Below are positions 7,890-16,813 of a DNA stretch of 37,142 nucleotides, in pieces. Below the pieces are notes generated by a model. That model had not been told where the DNA came from. It saw only the letters and a program-made list of their open reading frames with translations, and ran no database searches. The stretch lies in contig DFXM01000046.1 in assembly GCA_002381695.1 (NCBI GenBank), positions 179,415 to 216,556 of the forward strand, in the 5' to 3' direction. Origin of the DNA: Clostridium sp. UBA4108. GTDB taxonomy: Bacteria; Bacillota; Clostridia; Clostridiales; Clostridiaceae. Made by a program: the position numbers and the translations under genes. How positions within the stretch are numbered: the first letter of the stretch is position 1; every line of letters begins with the position of its first letter.

Positions 7890-8402
7890 TTATAATAAAT
7901 TCCTTCTTTCTGTTATTGGAACAAGTATAAAAACACCTATAGCTATTACTATATTAATTAATGCTACTACTGATAATATAGGAAGCATACCAATGACTCC
8001 TTTGCCTAATATTGGTATAAGCATAAATACGCCTATAGGTCCATTAAATAGCACTCCCACTATTATAAACAATATATATGCCATATTTTTGTTATACTTA
8101 TTTCCTAATTGAAAGGCTGAATATGCCATCAACATGGTAAGTGCCATATCTAAGGATATAATTATGTGTACTGGCAAAGTCATTGGAAATCCACTAGTAA
8201 GAGCTGTAAATAAATGACCTAACATTCCAATTATCGCTCCATATATAGGCCCTAAGAGTAATGTTCCTAAATATGCAGGCATAGAATCAAAAGCTACAGA
8301 TCCAAAGACCTTTATATTGCCGCCAACAAAACATAAGGCTATAAATAAACCCATTAGTACAAGTTTCTTTGTAGTAATCTCAAATTTAAATATATTCTTC
8401 AA
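7890..8402 (-). CDS. ECF transporter S component in B12 operon (CblT-like candidate)
   Basis: The 170-aa protein is highly hydrophobic with about six helices. It begins at a TTG with a well-placed SD (AAAGGAG, 7-base spacing). The N-terminal KLVLMGLFIALCFVGG segment and the small-residue first helix fit the ECF S-component fold. A central part includes YLGTLLLGPIYGAIIGMLGH and LPVHIIISLDMAL. It is the last gene of a riboswitch-controlled cobalamin operon, 23 bases after hemB and just before the terminator. That context suggests uptake of a B12 precursor. CblT (alpha-ribazole) is the known S component of this sort, so it is the leading guess, inferred mostly from context. The ATPase and transmembrane EcfT partners are not in the window. 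Confidence 0.6.
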   Translation of the reverse strand: MKNIFKFEITTKKLVLMGLFIALCFVGGNIKVFGSVAFDSMPAYLGTLLLGPIYGAIIGMLGHLFTALTSGFPMTLPVHIIISLDMALTMLMAYSAFQLGNKYNKNMAYILFIIVGVLFNGPIGVFMLIPILGKGVIGMLPILSVVALINIVIAIGVFILVPITERRNLL

Positions 8403-8425
8403 AACTATACTCCTTTATTTAATTA

Positions 8426-9391
8426 TTATTCTTTAATCCATTTTGATGCTTGTATCGCATAATAAGTTATTATAATCTTTGCACCAGCTCTCTTAATTGA
8501 GGTTAACATTTCTAGTGCAGCGTTTTTCTCATCCAAAAGTCCATTTTCAGATGCTATTTTTATCATTGCATACTCACCACTTACGTTATAAGCAGCCATT
8601 GGCATATTATAAGTTAGAGCAGCTTCTTTTATTATGTCTAAATAGAAAACAGCTGGTTTAACCATTATGATATCTGCTCCTTCTTCTATATCCGCTTCTA
8701 TTTCTCTCATTGCCTCTTTTCCATTAGATGGATCCATTTGATAGGTCTTTCTATCTCCGAACTGTGGAGTTGAGTTAGCAGCATCTCTAAATGGACCATA
8801 CATAGCAGAACTATATTTAGCACTATAACTCATAATTGATACATGGTCATATCCATTTTCATCTAATGCATCTCTTATAGCTTTAACTCTTCCATCCATC
8901 ATATCAGAAGGAGCTATCATATCTGCTCCTGCTTCTGCATGAGACACTGCAATCTTAGCCAAATAATTTAACGTTGAGTCATTGTGAATTTTATCTCCTT
9001 TTATAATTCCACAATGTCCATGAGAAGTATATTGACACATACATACATCAGTAACTATAAATAGATCCACAGATAATTCTCTAACTTTTCTTATTGCTTT
9101 TTGTACAATTCCTTCACTTATAAAAGCTGAAGTTGCAATCTCATCTTTTTCATTAGGAAGTCCAAATAAAATAATTCCTCTAATTCCAGCTTGTTCAACA
9201 TCTCTGATTACTTCTTCTAATCTATCTATAGACCAATGGTAATTTCCTTTTAATGAAGGTATTTCTTCTTTTATATTCTCACCTTCTACTACAAATATAG
9301 GAAAGATAAAATCATCACTACTCAACACAGTTTCTCTAACCATAGATCTAATAGCATCGTTTTCTCTTAATCTTCTAAATCTTTTATACAT
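8426..9391 (-). CDS. hemB: Porphobilinogen synthase (5-aminolevulinate dehydratase)
   Basis: The 321-aa enzyme condenses two 5-aminolevulinate molecules to porphobilinogen. The zinc-site cysteines C117, C119 and C127 (DVCMCQYTSHGHCG) mark the Zn-dependent class. The two Schiff-base lysines are K192 (SYSAKYSSAMYGPFRDA) and K245 (MVKPAVFYLD). Length and spacing are normal. The start codon has no clear SD: the 20 bases before it read TTGAGATAATTCCAATAGCT. A 31-codon ORF with a strong SD ends 27 bases upstream, and translation may depend on it. It follows the cobA-hemD fusion in the same operon and would be repressed by B12 through the upstream riboswitch. Confidence 0.95.
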   Translation of the reverse strand: MYKRFRRLRENDAIRSMVRETVLSSDDFIFPIFVVEGENIKEEIPSLKGNYHWSIDRLEEVIRDVEQAGIRGIILFGLPNEKDEIATSAFISEGIVQKAIRKVRELSVDLFIVTDVCMCQYTSHGHCGIIKGDKIHNDSTLNYLAKIAVSHAEAGADMIAPSDMMDGRVKAIRDALDENGYDHVSIMSYSAKYSSAMYGPFRDAANSTPQFGDRKTYQMDPSNGKEAMREIEADIEEGADIIMVKPAVFYLDIIKEAALTYNMPMAAYNVSGEYAMIKIASENGLLDEKNAALEMLTSIKRAGAKIIITYYAIQASKWIKE

Positions 9392-9418
9392 AGCTATTGG
9401 AATTATCTCAAGAGTATT

Positions 9419-9514
9419 TTAAAAACATATTTGTGCTTTAAATAACTTAGTAATATTTCTAGGCACTCCTATAACAAAACTATTCCATTTAATACCTCTT
9501 GAAACAACTTCCAT
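9419..9514 (-). CDS. Small ORF between cobA-hemD and hemB
   Basis: This is a 31-codon ORF (starting MEVVSRGIKWNSFVIGV) whose ATG at 9514 has a strong SD (AGAAGGTGA). The stop is at 9419, 27 bases before hemB, and the start is 20 bases after the cobA-hemD stop. I recognise no family and see no transmembrane segment or cysteine pair. It could be a small protein, a translated leader that brings ribosomes to the SD-poor hemB start, or the relic of a lost gene. The SD and the position are seen directly; the function is unknown. Confidence 0.4.
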   Translation of the reverse strand: MEVVSRGIKWNSFVIGVPRNITKLFKAQICF

Positions 9515-9534
9515 TCACCTTCTTTCTTATTTTC

Positions 9535-10998
9535 TTAATTTTTATTACTTAATAACTTTTTTATAATTCCATTATTGTTAGGCTCGTCACACATGATATA
9601 TGAAATTTCATTTTTATCCAACTCTTTAGCAGTTATAGGTCCTATTGAAATTACTATTTTCTTCATTATCTCTTCTATTCCTACCAGTGAAATCATATTT
9701 CTCACTGTAGAAGGGCTTGTGAACAGCACAGTATCACAGTTTTTAAAGGATCCTAAATTATGATTTTCCCCTAGTACGGTATCATAAATATGTAGATCAT
9801 CCACATTTACTCCTAATTTATTTAATTCTTCTACTAGGTATGTTCTTCCTTGTTTAGAGCGAGGAATTAATATCTTATCTCCAGATTTCACCTTGTCTTT
9901 CATAGCTTCAAAAAGTCCCTCTGCAGTAAATTCCTCTGCAGTTACCAAGGGTATTATTCCTTTTAATTCCAATTCTTTAGTTGTTGCATTACCTATAGAT
10001 ATAAATTCGCCTTTCATTTTTCTCACATCAATCTTATACTTAATAAGAGCATTGAAGAAATTTTTCACTCCATTAACACTGGTGAAAACCACATAGTCAT
10101 ATTGAGATAATTTAGGTAGTAAAGGCTTTAATTCATCTAGGTTAGCTTTAATTGCTATGGAGTTAATTTCCGTAACCTCTGCCCCTAACTCTCTTAATTC
10201 CTCACTTATTTCCACACTTTGCTCTATTGTCCTTGTAACACATATATTTCTTCCAAATAGAGGTTTTTCTTCAAACCAATTTAATTTATCATGAAAATTT
10301 ACTACATCCCCTACTACGATTATAGCTGGATTACTTAAATTATTTTTCTTTGCTTCTTCAGTTATATTAGCTAAAGTACCCACAGCTTTTTTTTGTTCAT
10401 ACGTTGTACCTTTCATAACTACAGCTGCTGGTGTAGCTTCATTTTTACCAGCATTAATTAAGCCACTAGCAATAAGTGAAAGATTTTCGTAACTCATCAT
10501 AAATATTAAAGTACCCTTTAATTTTGATATTACCTCAAAATCTAAATTTACTCCTTGGGCACTCTTTCCCGTAAAAACATGAAAGCTTTGGGCTATTTTC
10601 CTATGTGTAACAGGTATTCCCCCATAATTCAGTGCTGCTATAGGAGATGTAATCCCAGGTATTACTTCAAAAGAAATATTTTCTTTTATTAAATCTAAGG
10701 CCTCTTCTCCTCCACGACCAAAAATATATGGATCTCCACCTTTTATTCTTCCTACTATATGTCCTTCTTTTGCTAATTTTATAATTATTTCATTAATTTC
10801 TTCTTGTGTTTTATAATGGCATCCTGGCTCTTTTCCACAATAAAAAAGCTTTGCATCCTTATTTACATATTTAAGAACTCCTTCACCAGATAATCTGTCA
10901 TATAAAATAGCTGTACATTTTTCTAATGCTTTTACTGCCCTAACTGTTATAAGATCTTCTCTTCCCGGTCCTCCACCTATTAAATAAACTTTACCCAT
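9535..10998 (-). CDS. cobA: Fused uroporphyrinogen-III methyltransferase / uroporphyrinogen-III synthase
   Basis: This is a 487-aa bifunctional protein. Residues 1 to ~243 are the SAM-dependent C2/C7 methyltransferase (CobA/SUMT). They carry the N-terminal GGGPGREDLITVRA motif, YDRLSGEGVL, and GRIKGGDPYIFGRGGEEA. That part converts uroporphyrinogen III to precorrin-2. From ~250 the HemD synthase domain (GRNICVTRTIEQ, VVFTSVNGVKNFF, ILIPRSKQGR, TVLFTSPSTVRNM) closes and inverts the tetrapyrrole ring. CobA-HemD fusions are common in clostridia and channel flux away from heme. It starts 8 bases after hemC with a good SD (AGGAGGACTT). Confidence 0.93.
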   Translation of the reverse strand: MGKVYLIGGGPGREDLITVRAVKALEKCTAILYDRLSGEGVLKYVNKDAKLFYCGKEPGCHYKTQEEINEIIIKLAKEGHIVGRIKGGDPYIFGRGGEEALDLIKENISFEVIPGITSPIAALNYGGIPVTHRKIAQSFHVFTGKSAQGVNLDFEVISKLKGTLIFMMSYENLSLIASGLINAGKNEATPAAVVMKGTTYEQKKAVGTLANITEEAKKNNLSNPAIIVVGDVVNFHDKLNWFEEKPLFGRNICVTRTIEQSVEISEELRELGAEVTEINSIAIKANLDELKPLLPKLSQYDYVVFTSVNGVKNFFNALIKYKIDVRKMKGEFISIGNATTKELELKGIIPLVTAEEFTAEGLFEAMKDKVKSGDKILIPRSKQGRTYLVEELNKLGVNVDDLHIYDTVLGENHNLGSFKNCDTVLFTSPSTVRNMISLVGIEEIMKKIVISIGPITAKELDKNEISYIMCDEPNNNGIIKKLLSNKN

Positions 10999-11006
10999 AA
11001 GTCCTC

Positions 11007-11888
11007 CTAATTGCTCTTACAATTTAATATTTCCTCTGCCAATTGACTTCCTAACTCACGACTTTTTTCTACAGGTCCTGTCAAAGTCTTCTTTACTAAT
11101 TTTCCTTCAACTTCATATATTCCTGTAATAGTTAATTGATCTTCCACAATATATGCATAAGCTCCTATAGTCGAATGACAATCTCCTTCTAAGTCAGTCA
11201 TAAAACTTCTCTCAGCTTCTACACAAATTCTTACAAGGTTATTATCTAATGCCTCAAGCTGCTTTTTATATCTACAATCTTTATATATTTCTATGCCTAA
11301 AGCACCTTGCCCTATGGCTGGTACCATCTCATCTGGCTCAAAATAATCTGTAATTATATGCTCCATTCCTAACCTTTTAAGTCCTGCTGCTGCTAGAATA
11401 ATACCATCTAAATTTTCACTTTCAATCTTCTTTATTCTAGTTTGCACATTGCCTCTAACTGGTACAATTTCAACATCAGGTCTAAGAATTTTCAGTTGTT
11501 CACTTCTTCTCTTACTGCTTGTTCCTATCCTAGCTCCCACAGGTAATTCTTTAAATTTTAGTCCATTAAGTGATACAAATGCATCTCTTACATCTTCTCT
11601 TATCGGCATAGCCGCAATGGAAAAACCTTCTGGTAACTCATAAGGCACATCTTTCATACTATGAACTCCAGCCTCTGCAGTTCCATCATACATTAATTTT
11701 TCTAGCTCTTTAATGAATAATCCTTTACCTCCGATTTTATCCAAGGTTACATCTAATCTCTGATCGCCAATTGTATCTGTTAGAACTTTTTCACACTCTA
11801 TTCCATGGATTTTATTTAGTATTTCCATTACAAATTCTGTTTGTACTTGTGCAAGTTTACTTTTTCTAGTTGCTATCTTTAATTTCAA
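11007..11888 (-). CDS. hemC: Hydroxymethylbilane synthase (porphobilinogen deaminase)
   Basis: The enzyme polymerises four porphobilinogen units into hydroxymethylbilane. The family start KIATRKSKLAQVQT is present, as are KDVPYELP, GTSSKRRSEQL, IVPVRGNVQTRI and AIGQGALGIE. The dipyrromethane-binding Cys (in GDCHSTIGAYA, residue 237 of this start) is conserved. I choose the TTG at 11888 (293 aa): GGAGG precedes it with ~8-base spacing and the family N-terminus begins there. An in-frame ATG at 11903 lies upstream and overlaps this SD. The gene overlaps the end of the preceding dehydrogenase gene by 23 bases, which suggests coupled translation. Confidence 0.94.
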   Translation of the reverse strand: MKLKIATRKSKLAQVQTEFVMEILNKIHGIECEKVLTDTIGDQRLDVTLDKIGGKGLFIKELEKLMYDGTAEAGVHSMKDVPYELPEGFSIAAMPIREDVRDAFVSLNGLKFKELPVGARIGTSSKRRSEQLKILRPDVEIVPVRGNVQTRIKKIESENLDGIILAAAGLKRLGMEHIITDYFEPDEMVPAIGQGALGIEIYKDCRYKKQLEALDNNLVRICVEAERSFMTDLEGDCHSTIGAYAYIVEDQLTITGIYEVEGKLVKKTLTGPVEKSRELGSQLAEEILNCKSN

Positions 11889-12546
11889 ATCCAAAACCTC
11901 CATAAAATAAATCTAAAATTTCCTCACCATAACCTTTTTCATAAAAAAACATAAAATCCTCCGAGCACAAAAATTGAAGAATCTCTCCCTTTTCCTTTAG
12001 TGGCTTAATACTATTTCTAATTCTAGTAATAAAATTTACAAAGCCATCAAAGGATTCTAAATATTTTTCAGTCTTTTCACATAGAAATACAGCTGCTTTA
12101 GGATTTTTATGTTTAACTCTTATACCAAAGGATGTACTCTTTGTTTCTCCTGAGGCACAGATGGTTCCCTGTGATTCCTCTGGTTTCGTACTATCAATAT
12201 AAATTCTATTTTTATTATTACATATATTTCTTATTTCTTTATTAAATTCCTCATCATTAGTGCAAATTACTATTAAATGATATTTGTCAACTAACTCTTC
12301 TTTAAATTCGTAATCTAGAAGTGAGAATTTATAATCTCTTATTTTCATTAAATTTTCTGTGATTTCCCGAGTAATGCAATCTACCGTAAATCCTCTTTTT
12401 AAAAGGGTATTAATTTTTATAACAGCGGCTTTTCCGCCTCCAAGGACTAGGGCCTTAGTATTTTCACCTTTAATGGATATAAAGGCATATCTATCTAAGC
12501 CTTCTTCATTATTCACTAACATCACCTTTACTTTATTCAAAATCAA
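11866..12546 (-). CDS. Precorrin-2 dehydrogenase / sirohydrochlorin-forming (CysG N-domain type)
   Basis: The 226-aa protein has an NAD-binding Rossmann start (KALVLGGGKAAVIKINTLLKRG, nucleotide loop GGGKA at 36-40), as in CysG and Met8 N-terminal domains. It would oxidise precorrin-2 to sirohydrochlorin. The strand HLIVICTNDEEFN and a segment like the family's N-x-x-R-x-Y-x-D motif (NKNRIYIDS) are present. The most upstream ATG overlaps the cobD stop by 4 bases (ATGA). A GTG 30 bases downstream (12516) follows AAGGTGA and is an alternative start that better matches the usual N-terminus. Ferrochelatase or cobaltochelatase activity is not evident. It sits between cobD and hemC in the operon, beside cobA that makes its substrate. 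Confidence 0.82.
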   Translation of the reverse strand: MILNKVKVMLVNNEEGLDRYAFISIKGENTKALVLGGGKAAVIKINTLLKRGFTVDCITREITENLMKIRDYKFSLLDYEFKEELVDKYHLIVICTNDEEFNKEIRNICNNKNRIYIDSTKPEESQGTICASGETKSTSFGIRVKHKNPKAAVFLCEKTEKYLESFDGFVNFITRIRNSIKPLKEKGEILQFLCSEDFMFFYEKGYGEEILDLFYGGFGFEIKDSN

Positions 12547-13661
12547 ATAAGCTTATTTTCTATTTCTTTAAGACCTCTTAAAAGCTCTTCGTTGCTTTTC
12601 CTGTCTTTAATGGCTATTCTAATATATTTATTGTCTAGTCCTCTATAGTTAGCACAATTTCTTATAAGTATTCCCTCTGTTAACATTTTATCACATAAGT
12701 TATTACTATCTATATTTTTTAACTTACAAAGGAAATAATTTCCTTGGCTTTCATAAATCTTTTCAATAAAACTAACTCTCTTAACCTTATTATATAAATA
12801 TTTTCTTTCTTCATATATCCATTCTAAAGACCTTTTAATAAAATCCTCATCAAAGAGAGCATATTTTACAGCCACTTCTGCAAAACAGTTTACACTCCAT
12901 GGATTTTGATTTTTCTTTACAAACTCTAAAAACTTCTTATTTTTAGTAATTCCATATCCAAATCTAATACCTGGCATAGAATAGAATTTTGTAATTGCTC
13001 TTACAATTAAAATACAGCTAAAAGTTTCAATATATTTTATCATACTGTCATTATAATCCCATATAAATTCAATAAATGCTTCATCTATAATTACTAATTT
13101 ATTGTTACTTTCACAATATCTTAGTACTTTTATGAATTTCTCACTATCAACTATACATCCATTAGGATTATTAGGATTTCCAATTATTATTCCCTCAGTA
13201 CATTGTATTTTTTTGAGCATATCTTCATAATCATATTCCATATATTCATTTAAATAACAATAATTAATATTTAAATTATGTTTCTTTCCAAAATCCTCAT
13301 ACTCTACAAAAGAAGGTACTACTACAGTTAAAGAACCAATTGAACTTATTGCTAAGTCAAGTATCTCTGCTGCCCCGTTTCCTACTATTATGTTTTCTTC
13401 CTCTATATGCTCTATATAGCTCTTTTCCACATGGTCTTTAGTAGAAGAAAAGTATTGTTCACACACACTTAAATATCTACATATATGTGCTCTTAAGCTT
13501 CTATACTGAATATCCGGATAAAATCTTATATTATTTAATGCTTCATCTACATGATTTATAAAATCTCTTGATACTGGAGTAGGATTGATGTTTGAACTAA
13601 AGTCTATCAACGTTCTTCCCTCTAATAAACCATGAGTGTAGATATCTCCTCCATGCTTCAA
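12543..13661 (-). CDS. cobD: L-threonine-O-3-phosphate decarboxylase (PLP enzyme)
   Basis: The product makes (R)-1-amino-2-propanol phosphate, the linker of the cobalamin nucleotide loop. Family signs are the N-terminal KHGGDIYTHG and INPTP segments, IVGNGAAEILDL, GNPNNPNGCIV, VIIDEAFIEF (Asp for the PLP nitrogen), and AITKFYSMPGIRFGYG. The Lys in ITKF (K225 of this start) is the Schiff-base residue. The TTG at 13661 (372 aa) is preferred since family proteins begin near HGG; a GTG at 13676 overlaps the SD (AAAGGTGG) and is the alternative. Pyridoxal-phosphate aminotransferases such as HisC look similar, but the operon context between cbiB and the dehydrogenase supports CobD. Confidence 0.9.
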   Translation of the reverse strand: MKHGGDIYTHGLLEGRTLIDFSSNINPTPVSRDFINHVDEALNNIRFYPDIQYRSLRAHICRYLSVCEQYFSSTKDHVEKSYIEHIEEENIIVGNGAAEILDLAISSIGSLTVVVPSFVEYEDFGKKHNLNINYCYLNEYMEYDYEDMLKKIQCTEGIIIGNPNNPNGCIVDSEKFIKVLRYCESNNKLVIIDEAFIEFIWDYNDSMIKYIETFSCILIVRAITKFYSMPGIRFGYGITKNKKFLEFVKKNQNPWSVNCFAEVAVKYALFDEDFIKRSLEWIYEERKYLYNKVKRVSFIEKIYESQGNYFLCKLKNIDSNNLCDKMLTEGILIRNCANYRGLDNKYIRIAIKDRKSNEELLRGLKEIENKLI

Positions 13662-13692
13662 TTTAAAGAACACCACCTTTCTCTATTAATTT

Positions 13693-14655
13693 TTATATAA
13701 TCCATATAATTACACCTATAATGACCATTAAAATTTCACTTATGTACATAAGTTTTATGGATTCTTTTATATGTTTATAATTTAATTCATCTATCTTATC
13801 TCCAATGGTAGGCTTATATATCTCTTCGCCAAAATAAAAATTACTTCCCCCTAATTGTATCTTTAAAGCTCCAGCTGTTGCTCCCTCTGGATAAGCACAA
13901 TTAGGACTTTTATGGTTTTTTCTATCTCTAATCATTATTTTAAAACTCTTAAATATATTTCCTCCCACCAATGGTGCTCCAATGCACATAAGTATCCCTG
14001 TAATTCTAGCTGGTATAAAATTAAATACATCATCCACATTTGCAGGGAAATATCCTATATTCTTATACTTCTCATTCAAATACCCAACCATTGAATCCAT
14101 TGTGTTAATGCCCTTATACATCATGGCTAAGGGTGCACCACCTAATAATGCATAAAATATTGGCGCAATTATACCATCTGATGCATTTTCAGCAATAGTT
14201 TCAATATCGGCTCTTATGACTTCATTTTTTGTAAGATTTTCAGTATCTCTTCCAACTATATATGAAAGCTTCTTTCTTGCGTCTATTAAGTCATCCTTCT
14301 CTAAGGAATCATACACTTCTATTCCTGCTGCATGAAGACTTTTAGCTGCTAATGTAGTCCAAATAATTAATGTATTTAGAATAATGTACCCTACCTGATT
14401 TTTAATAGTTAAAGTTAGTAAGCAATAGGGAATTATAAATGTAACCAAACATACTACAATCACCATTATGCTAGAAGCTCTTTTTAATCTATAATTATTT
14501 TCAAATTTTTTTCTTAAGCAAACCTCTATTTTCTTTATTAATTTCCCAATATATATTATTGGATGAGGGAGCCATTGAGGATCCCCTAATATGAAATCAA
14601 TTATCATTGCAAAAACTACACATATTAAATTTATCTTTATATCAAAAACAAACAT
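13693..14655 (-). CDS. cbiB: Adenosylcobinamide-phosphate synthase
   Basis: The 320-aa integral membrane protein joins the aminopropanol phosphate arm to adenosylcobyric acid. Hallmarks are the N-terminal DFILGDPQWLPHPI motif, NASDGIIAPIFYALLGGAPLAMMYK around residues 157-183, and MDSMVGY. Charged residues after GDP in the first loop and several long hydrophobic segments fit the CbiB/CobD membrane family. The start is supported by GGAGAGAG a few bases before it. It lies 19 bases after cbiP. Together CbiB and the adjacent CobD supply and attach the linker. Confidence 0.94.
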   Translation of the reverse strand: MFVFDIKINLICVVFAMIIDFILGDPQWLPHPIIYIGKLIKKIEVCLRKKFENNYRLKRASSIMVIVVCLVTFIIPYCLLTLTIKNQVGYIILNTLIIWTTLAAKSLHAAGIEVYDSLEKDDLIDARKKLSYIVGRDTENLTKNEVIRADIETIAENASDGIIAPIFYALLGGAPLAMMYKGINTMDSMVGYLNEKYKNIGYFPANVDDVFNFIPARITGILMCIGAPLVGGNIFKSFKIMIRDRKNHKSPNCAYPEGATAGALKIQLGGSNFYFGEEIYKPTIGDKIDELNYKHIKESIKLMYISEILMVIIGVIIWII

Positions 14656-14674
14656 CCTACTCTCTCCTAGTTAG

Positions 14675-16168
14675 TTATTTTAATCCCATTGCATTATATA
14701 TTTCTTTCATATTAAGGGATTTTCTAACTAGATCAGCTAATTTATCTAACTCCTTCTCTCTGATACTTTCATAAACCTTTGAATTCTTCTTCTCTATACC
14801 TTTTTTATCTCTTATCTGATTTAAAATATACTCCCTAAATTCAACTCCATCAAAAATTCCATGAATATAAGTTCCCATTATGCTTCCACTTTGATTTATA
14901 GCTCCATCCATATGGTTAGACTTACTTCCATTACTACTTGATATATAAACTAGCTCCTTACCACCTTCTAACATATAGGTTTTTCCCATATGTATCTCAT
15001 ATCCATAGACTGAAATATCTTTTTTCACATTTAATAGTTCTTTATTTATTCTTCCTTCTACTCTTGTGGTAACCTTTTTCTCTTCAAATATGGTTCTAAT
15101 AGGCAATAAATTTAACCCCTCAGTACTTTTTATATCTGTTTCAATACCATATGGGTCTTCTAAAAGAGCTCCTAACATCTGATATCCTCCACAAATACCT
15201 ACAATTTTTCCTCTTGTTGAGTATTTTACAATCTCATTGAAAAGACCGCATTCCTTTAATATCTCTAAATCCCCTAAGGTGTTTTTAGTACCTGGTATTA
15301 TTAATAAATCCGGATTACCGAACTCTTTAACTGAAGTAATATATCTTACTGATACATCTTCCTCTATTTCTAGTGCATCAAAATCTGTAAAGTTTGATAT
15401 ATGAGGAAGTTTTATAACCGCTATATCTATGTCCCCCTTAACAACTTTGTTAAGTTCCACAGCTCCATCCTCATCTTCTAAATCTAATCTTACATAAGGA
15501 ACTACTCCTAAACATTGTTTTTTTGTTATTTCTTCTATTTGATCTATACCAGGCTTAAGCAGTGAAATATCTCCTCTAAATTTATTTATTATAGTTCCTT
15601 TAACTCTTTCTCTTTCACTGTCACTTAAAAGCATTAGAGTGCCTAATAGAGAAGCAAAAACTCCTCCTTTATCAATATCACCCACTAATACTACAGGTGC
15701 ATCTATAAGCTCTGCCATACCCATATTTACAATATCATTTTCTCTTAAGTTTATCTCTGCTGGGCTTCCTGCACCCTCCATTACAATGATATCAAATTCA
15801 TTTTCTAACTTCTGAAAATCCTCTTTTAACTGTTCCTTAAATTGCACCTTTAAATTATGATATTTCTTAGCGTCAGAATATCCATAAACCTCTCCCTTAA
15901 ATATTATCTGACAATTCTTATCTGTGGTAGGTTTTAATAATATTGGATTCATAAAAGCCTGTGGCTCTAGCCCAGCTGCATAAGCTTGAAGTACTTGAGC
16001 CCTTCCCATCTCTTTTCCATCTAAAGTTATATATGAATTTAAAGACATATTTTGAGATTTATAAGGGCAAACTGAATACCCATCCTGTTTAAAAATTCTA
16101 CAAAGTGCTGTAACTAGAATACTTTTTCCAACTGAAGAAGCAGTACCTTGAACCATAATTTTCGCCAT
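14675..16168 (-). CDS. cbiP: Cobyric acid synthase
   Basis: The 497-aa amidotransferase amidates adenosyl-cobyrinic a,c-diamide at four side chains using glutamine and ATP. The N-terminal synthetase domain has the P-loop GTASSVGKS (8-16), KSQNMSLNS and EGAGSPAEINL. The C-terminal triad-type glutaminase domain has the nucleophile C326 in GICGGYQML and the His in GTYIHGIF (H436). It is the first gene of the operon, with an intrinsic terminator and cobalamin riboswitch between it and the promoter. The SD (GGGATGG) is modest. Confidence 0.95.
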   Translation of the reverse strand: MAKIMVQGTASSVGKSILVTALCRIFKQDGYSVCPYKSQNMSLNSYITLDGKEMGRAQVLQAYAAGLEPQAFMNPILLKPTTDKNCQIIFKGEVYGYSDAKKYHNLKVQFKEQLKEDFQKLENEFDIIVMEGAGSPAEINLRENDIVNMGMAELIDAPVVLVGDIDKGGVFASLLGTLMLLSDSERERVKGTIINKFRGDISLLKPGIDQIEEITKKQCLGVVPYVRLDLEDEDGAVELNKVVKGDIDIAVIKLPHISNFTDFDALEIEEDVSVRYITSVKEFGNPDLLIIPGTKNTLGDLEILKECGLFNEIVKYSTRGKIVGICGGYQMLGALLEDPYGIETDIKSTEGLNLLPIRTIFEEKKVTTRVEGRINKELLNVKKDISVYGYEIHMGKTYMLEGGKELVYISSSNGSKSNHMDGAINQSGSIMGTYIHGIFDGVEFREYILNQIRDKKGIEKKNSKVYESIREKELDKLADLVRKSLNMKEIYNAMGLK

Positions 16169-16192
16169 ATCTACACCATCCCTTTATTTATA

Positions 16193-16229
16193 TTAAAAAA
16201 AGACAAGGACCCTAAGCTTCCTTGTCTTT
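16193..16229 (-). terminator. Riboswitch-associated intrinsic terminator ahead of cbiP
   Basis: On the minus strand an 11-bp stem (AAAGACAAGGA and complement, 16199-16209 with 16219-16229) has a 9-base loop. It is followed by seven T residues. It lies about 25 bases before the cbiP start and about 135 bases after the riboswitch core, the expected place for a B12-controlled termination switch. Confidence 0.88.
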
Positions 16230-16364
16230 GTATAGAAAATACTACTATTTATGCAGATTACTATTAGAATTATATAACATCTAATATTATTATGAATAAA
16301 AAAGCTTTTCACAATAATTTATAACTTTAAAATCTGAAAATAGTTCTTTCCCTCCGAAAGCTTA

Positions 16365-16535
16365 AATTATTCAGGCAGGTCTCCTGGCTCATGATTCATC
16401 CTACACCTCACCTTCCCCTAAACAAGAGTGGTTACACATATGAGGTTCGTCATCATTTACAGTAGCGGGGGCTGCTATGGATTTAAACCATATTCCCTTT
16501 TCACTTTATACTTAAAGCACCTAAACTATATTTAA
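16365..16535 (-). ncRNA. Cobalamin (B12) riboswitch
   Basis: Read on the minus strand the region contains TTTAGGTGCTTTAAGT near the 5' end, GAAAAGGGAA, the core GCAGCCCCCGCTACTGTAA, and the conserved 3' end AGCCAGGAGACCTGCCTGA. These are the signature blocks of adenosylcobalamin riboswitches. It follows a sigma-A promoter and precedes an intrinsic terminator and cbiP. Cobalamin binding should terminate transcription of the whole operon down to the ECF gene. The region 16231-16364 between aptamer and terminator is AT-rich and may hold the antiterminator. Confidence 0.95.
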
Positions 16536-16546
16536 ATTCCGTTTAC

Positions 16547-16575
16547 ATTATACTTTTAATAGAATTATAAGTCAA
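16547..16575 (-). promoter_or_regulatory. Sigma-A promoter of the cobalamin operon
   Basis: On the minus strand TTGACT (16575-16570), a 17-base spacer and TATAAT (16552-16547) place the start near 16540, just before the riboswitch. Confidence 0.85.
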
Positions 16576-16813
16576 TGGCTATTTATTACACTGAAATATA
16601 ATCAGCTACCCTCTACAGCTTTATATCCAATTTAATAATGTAAATCAGAAAAACCTAAGTATATTGTACTATATCATTCTAAATATAAACTATATTTCAA
16701 GCGATGTATTGTAAAATATGTATTAAAATCCAATATTATGTTATAATTAGTTGAAACACTTCTAATTTTTATAAGAATCTTAATTTGTAAGTATAACAAT
16801 TTTGGAGGTATAA

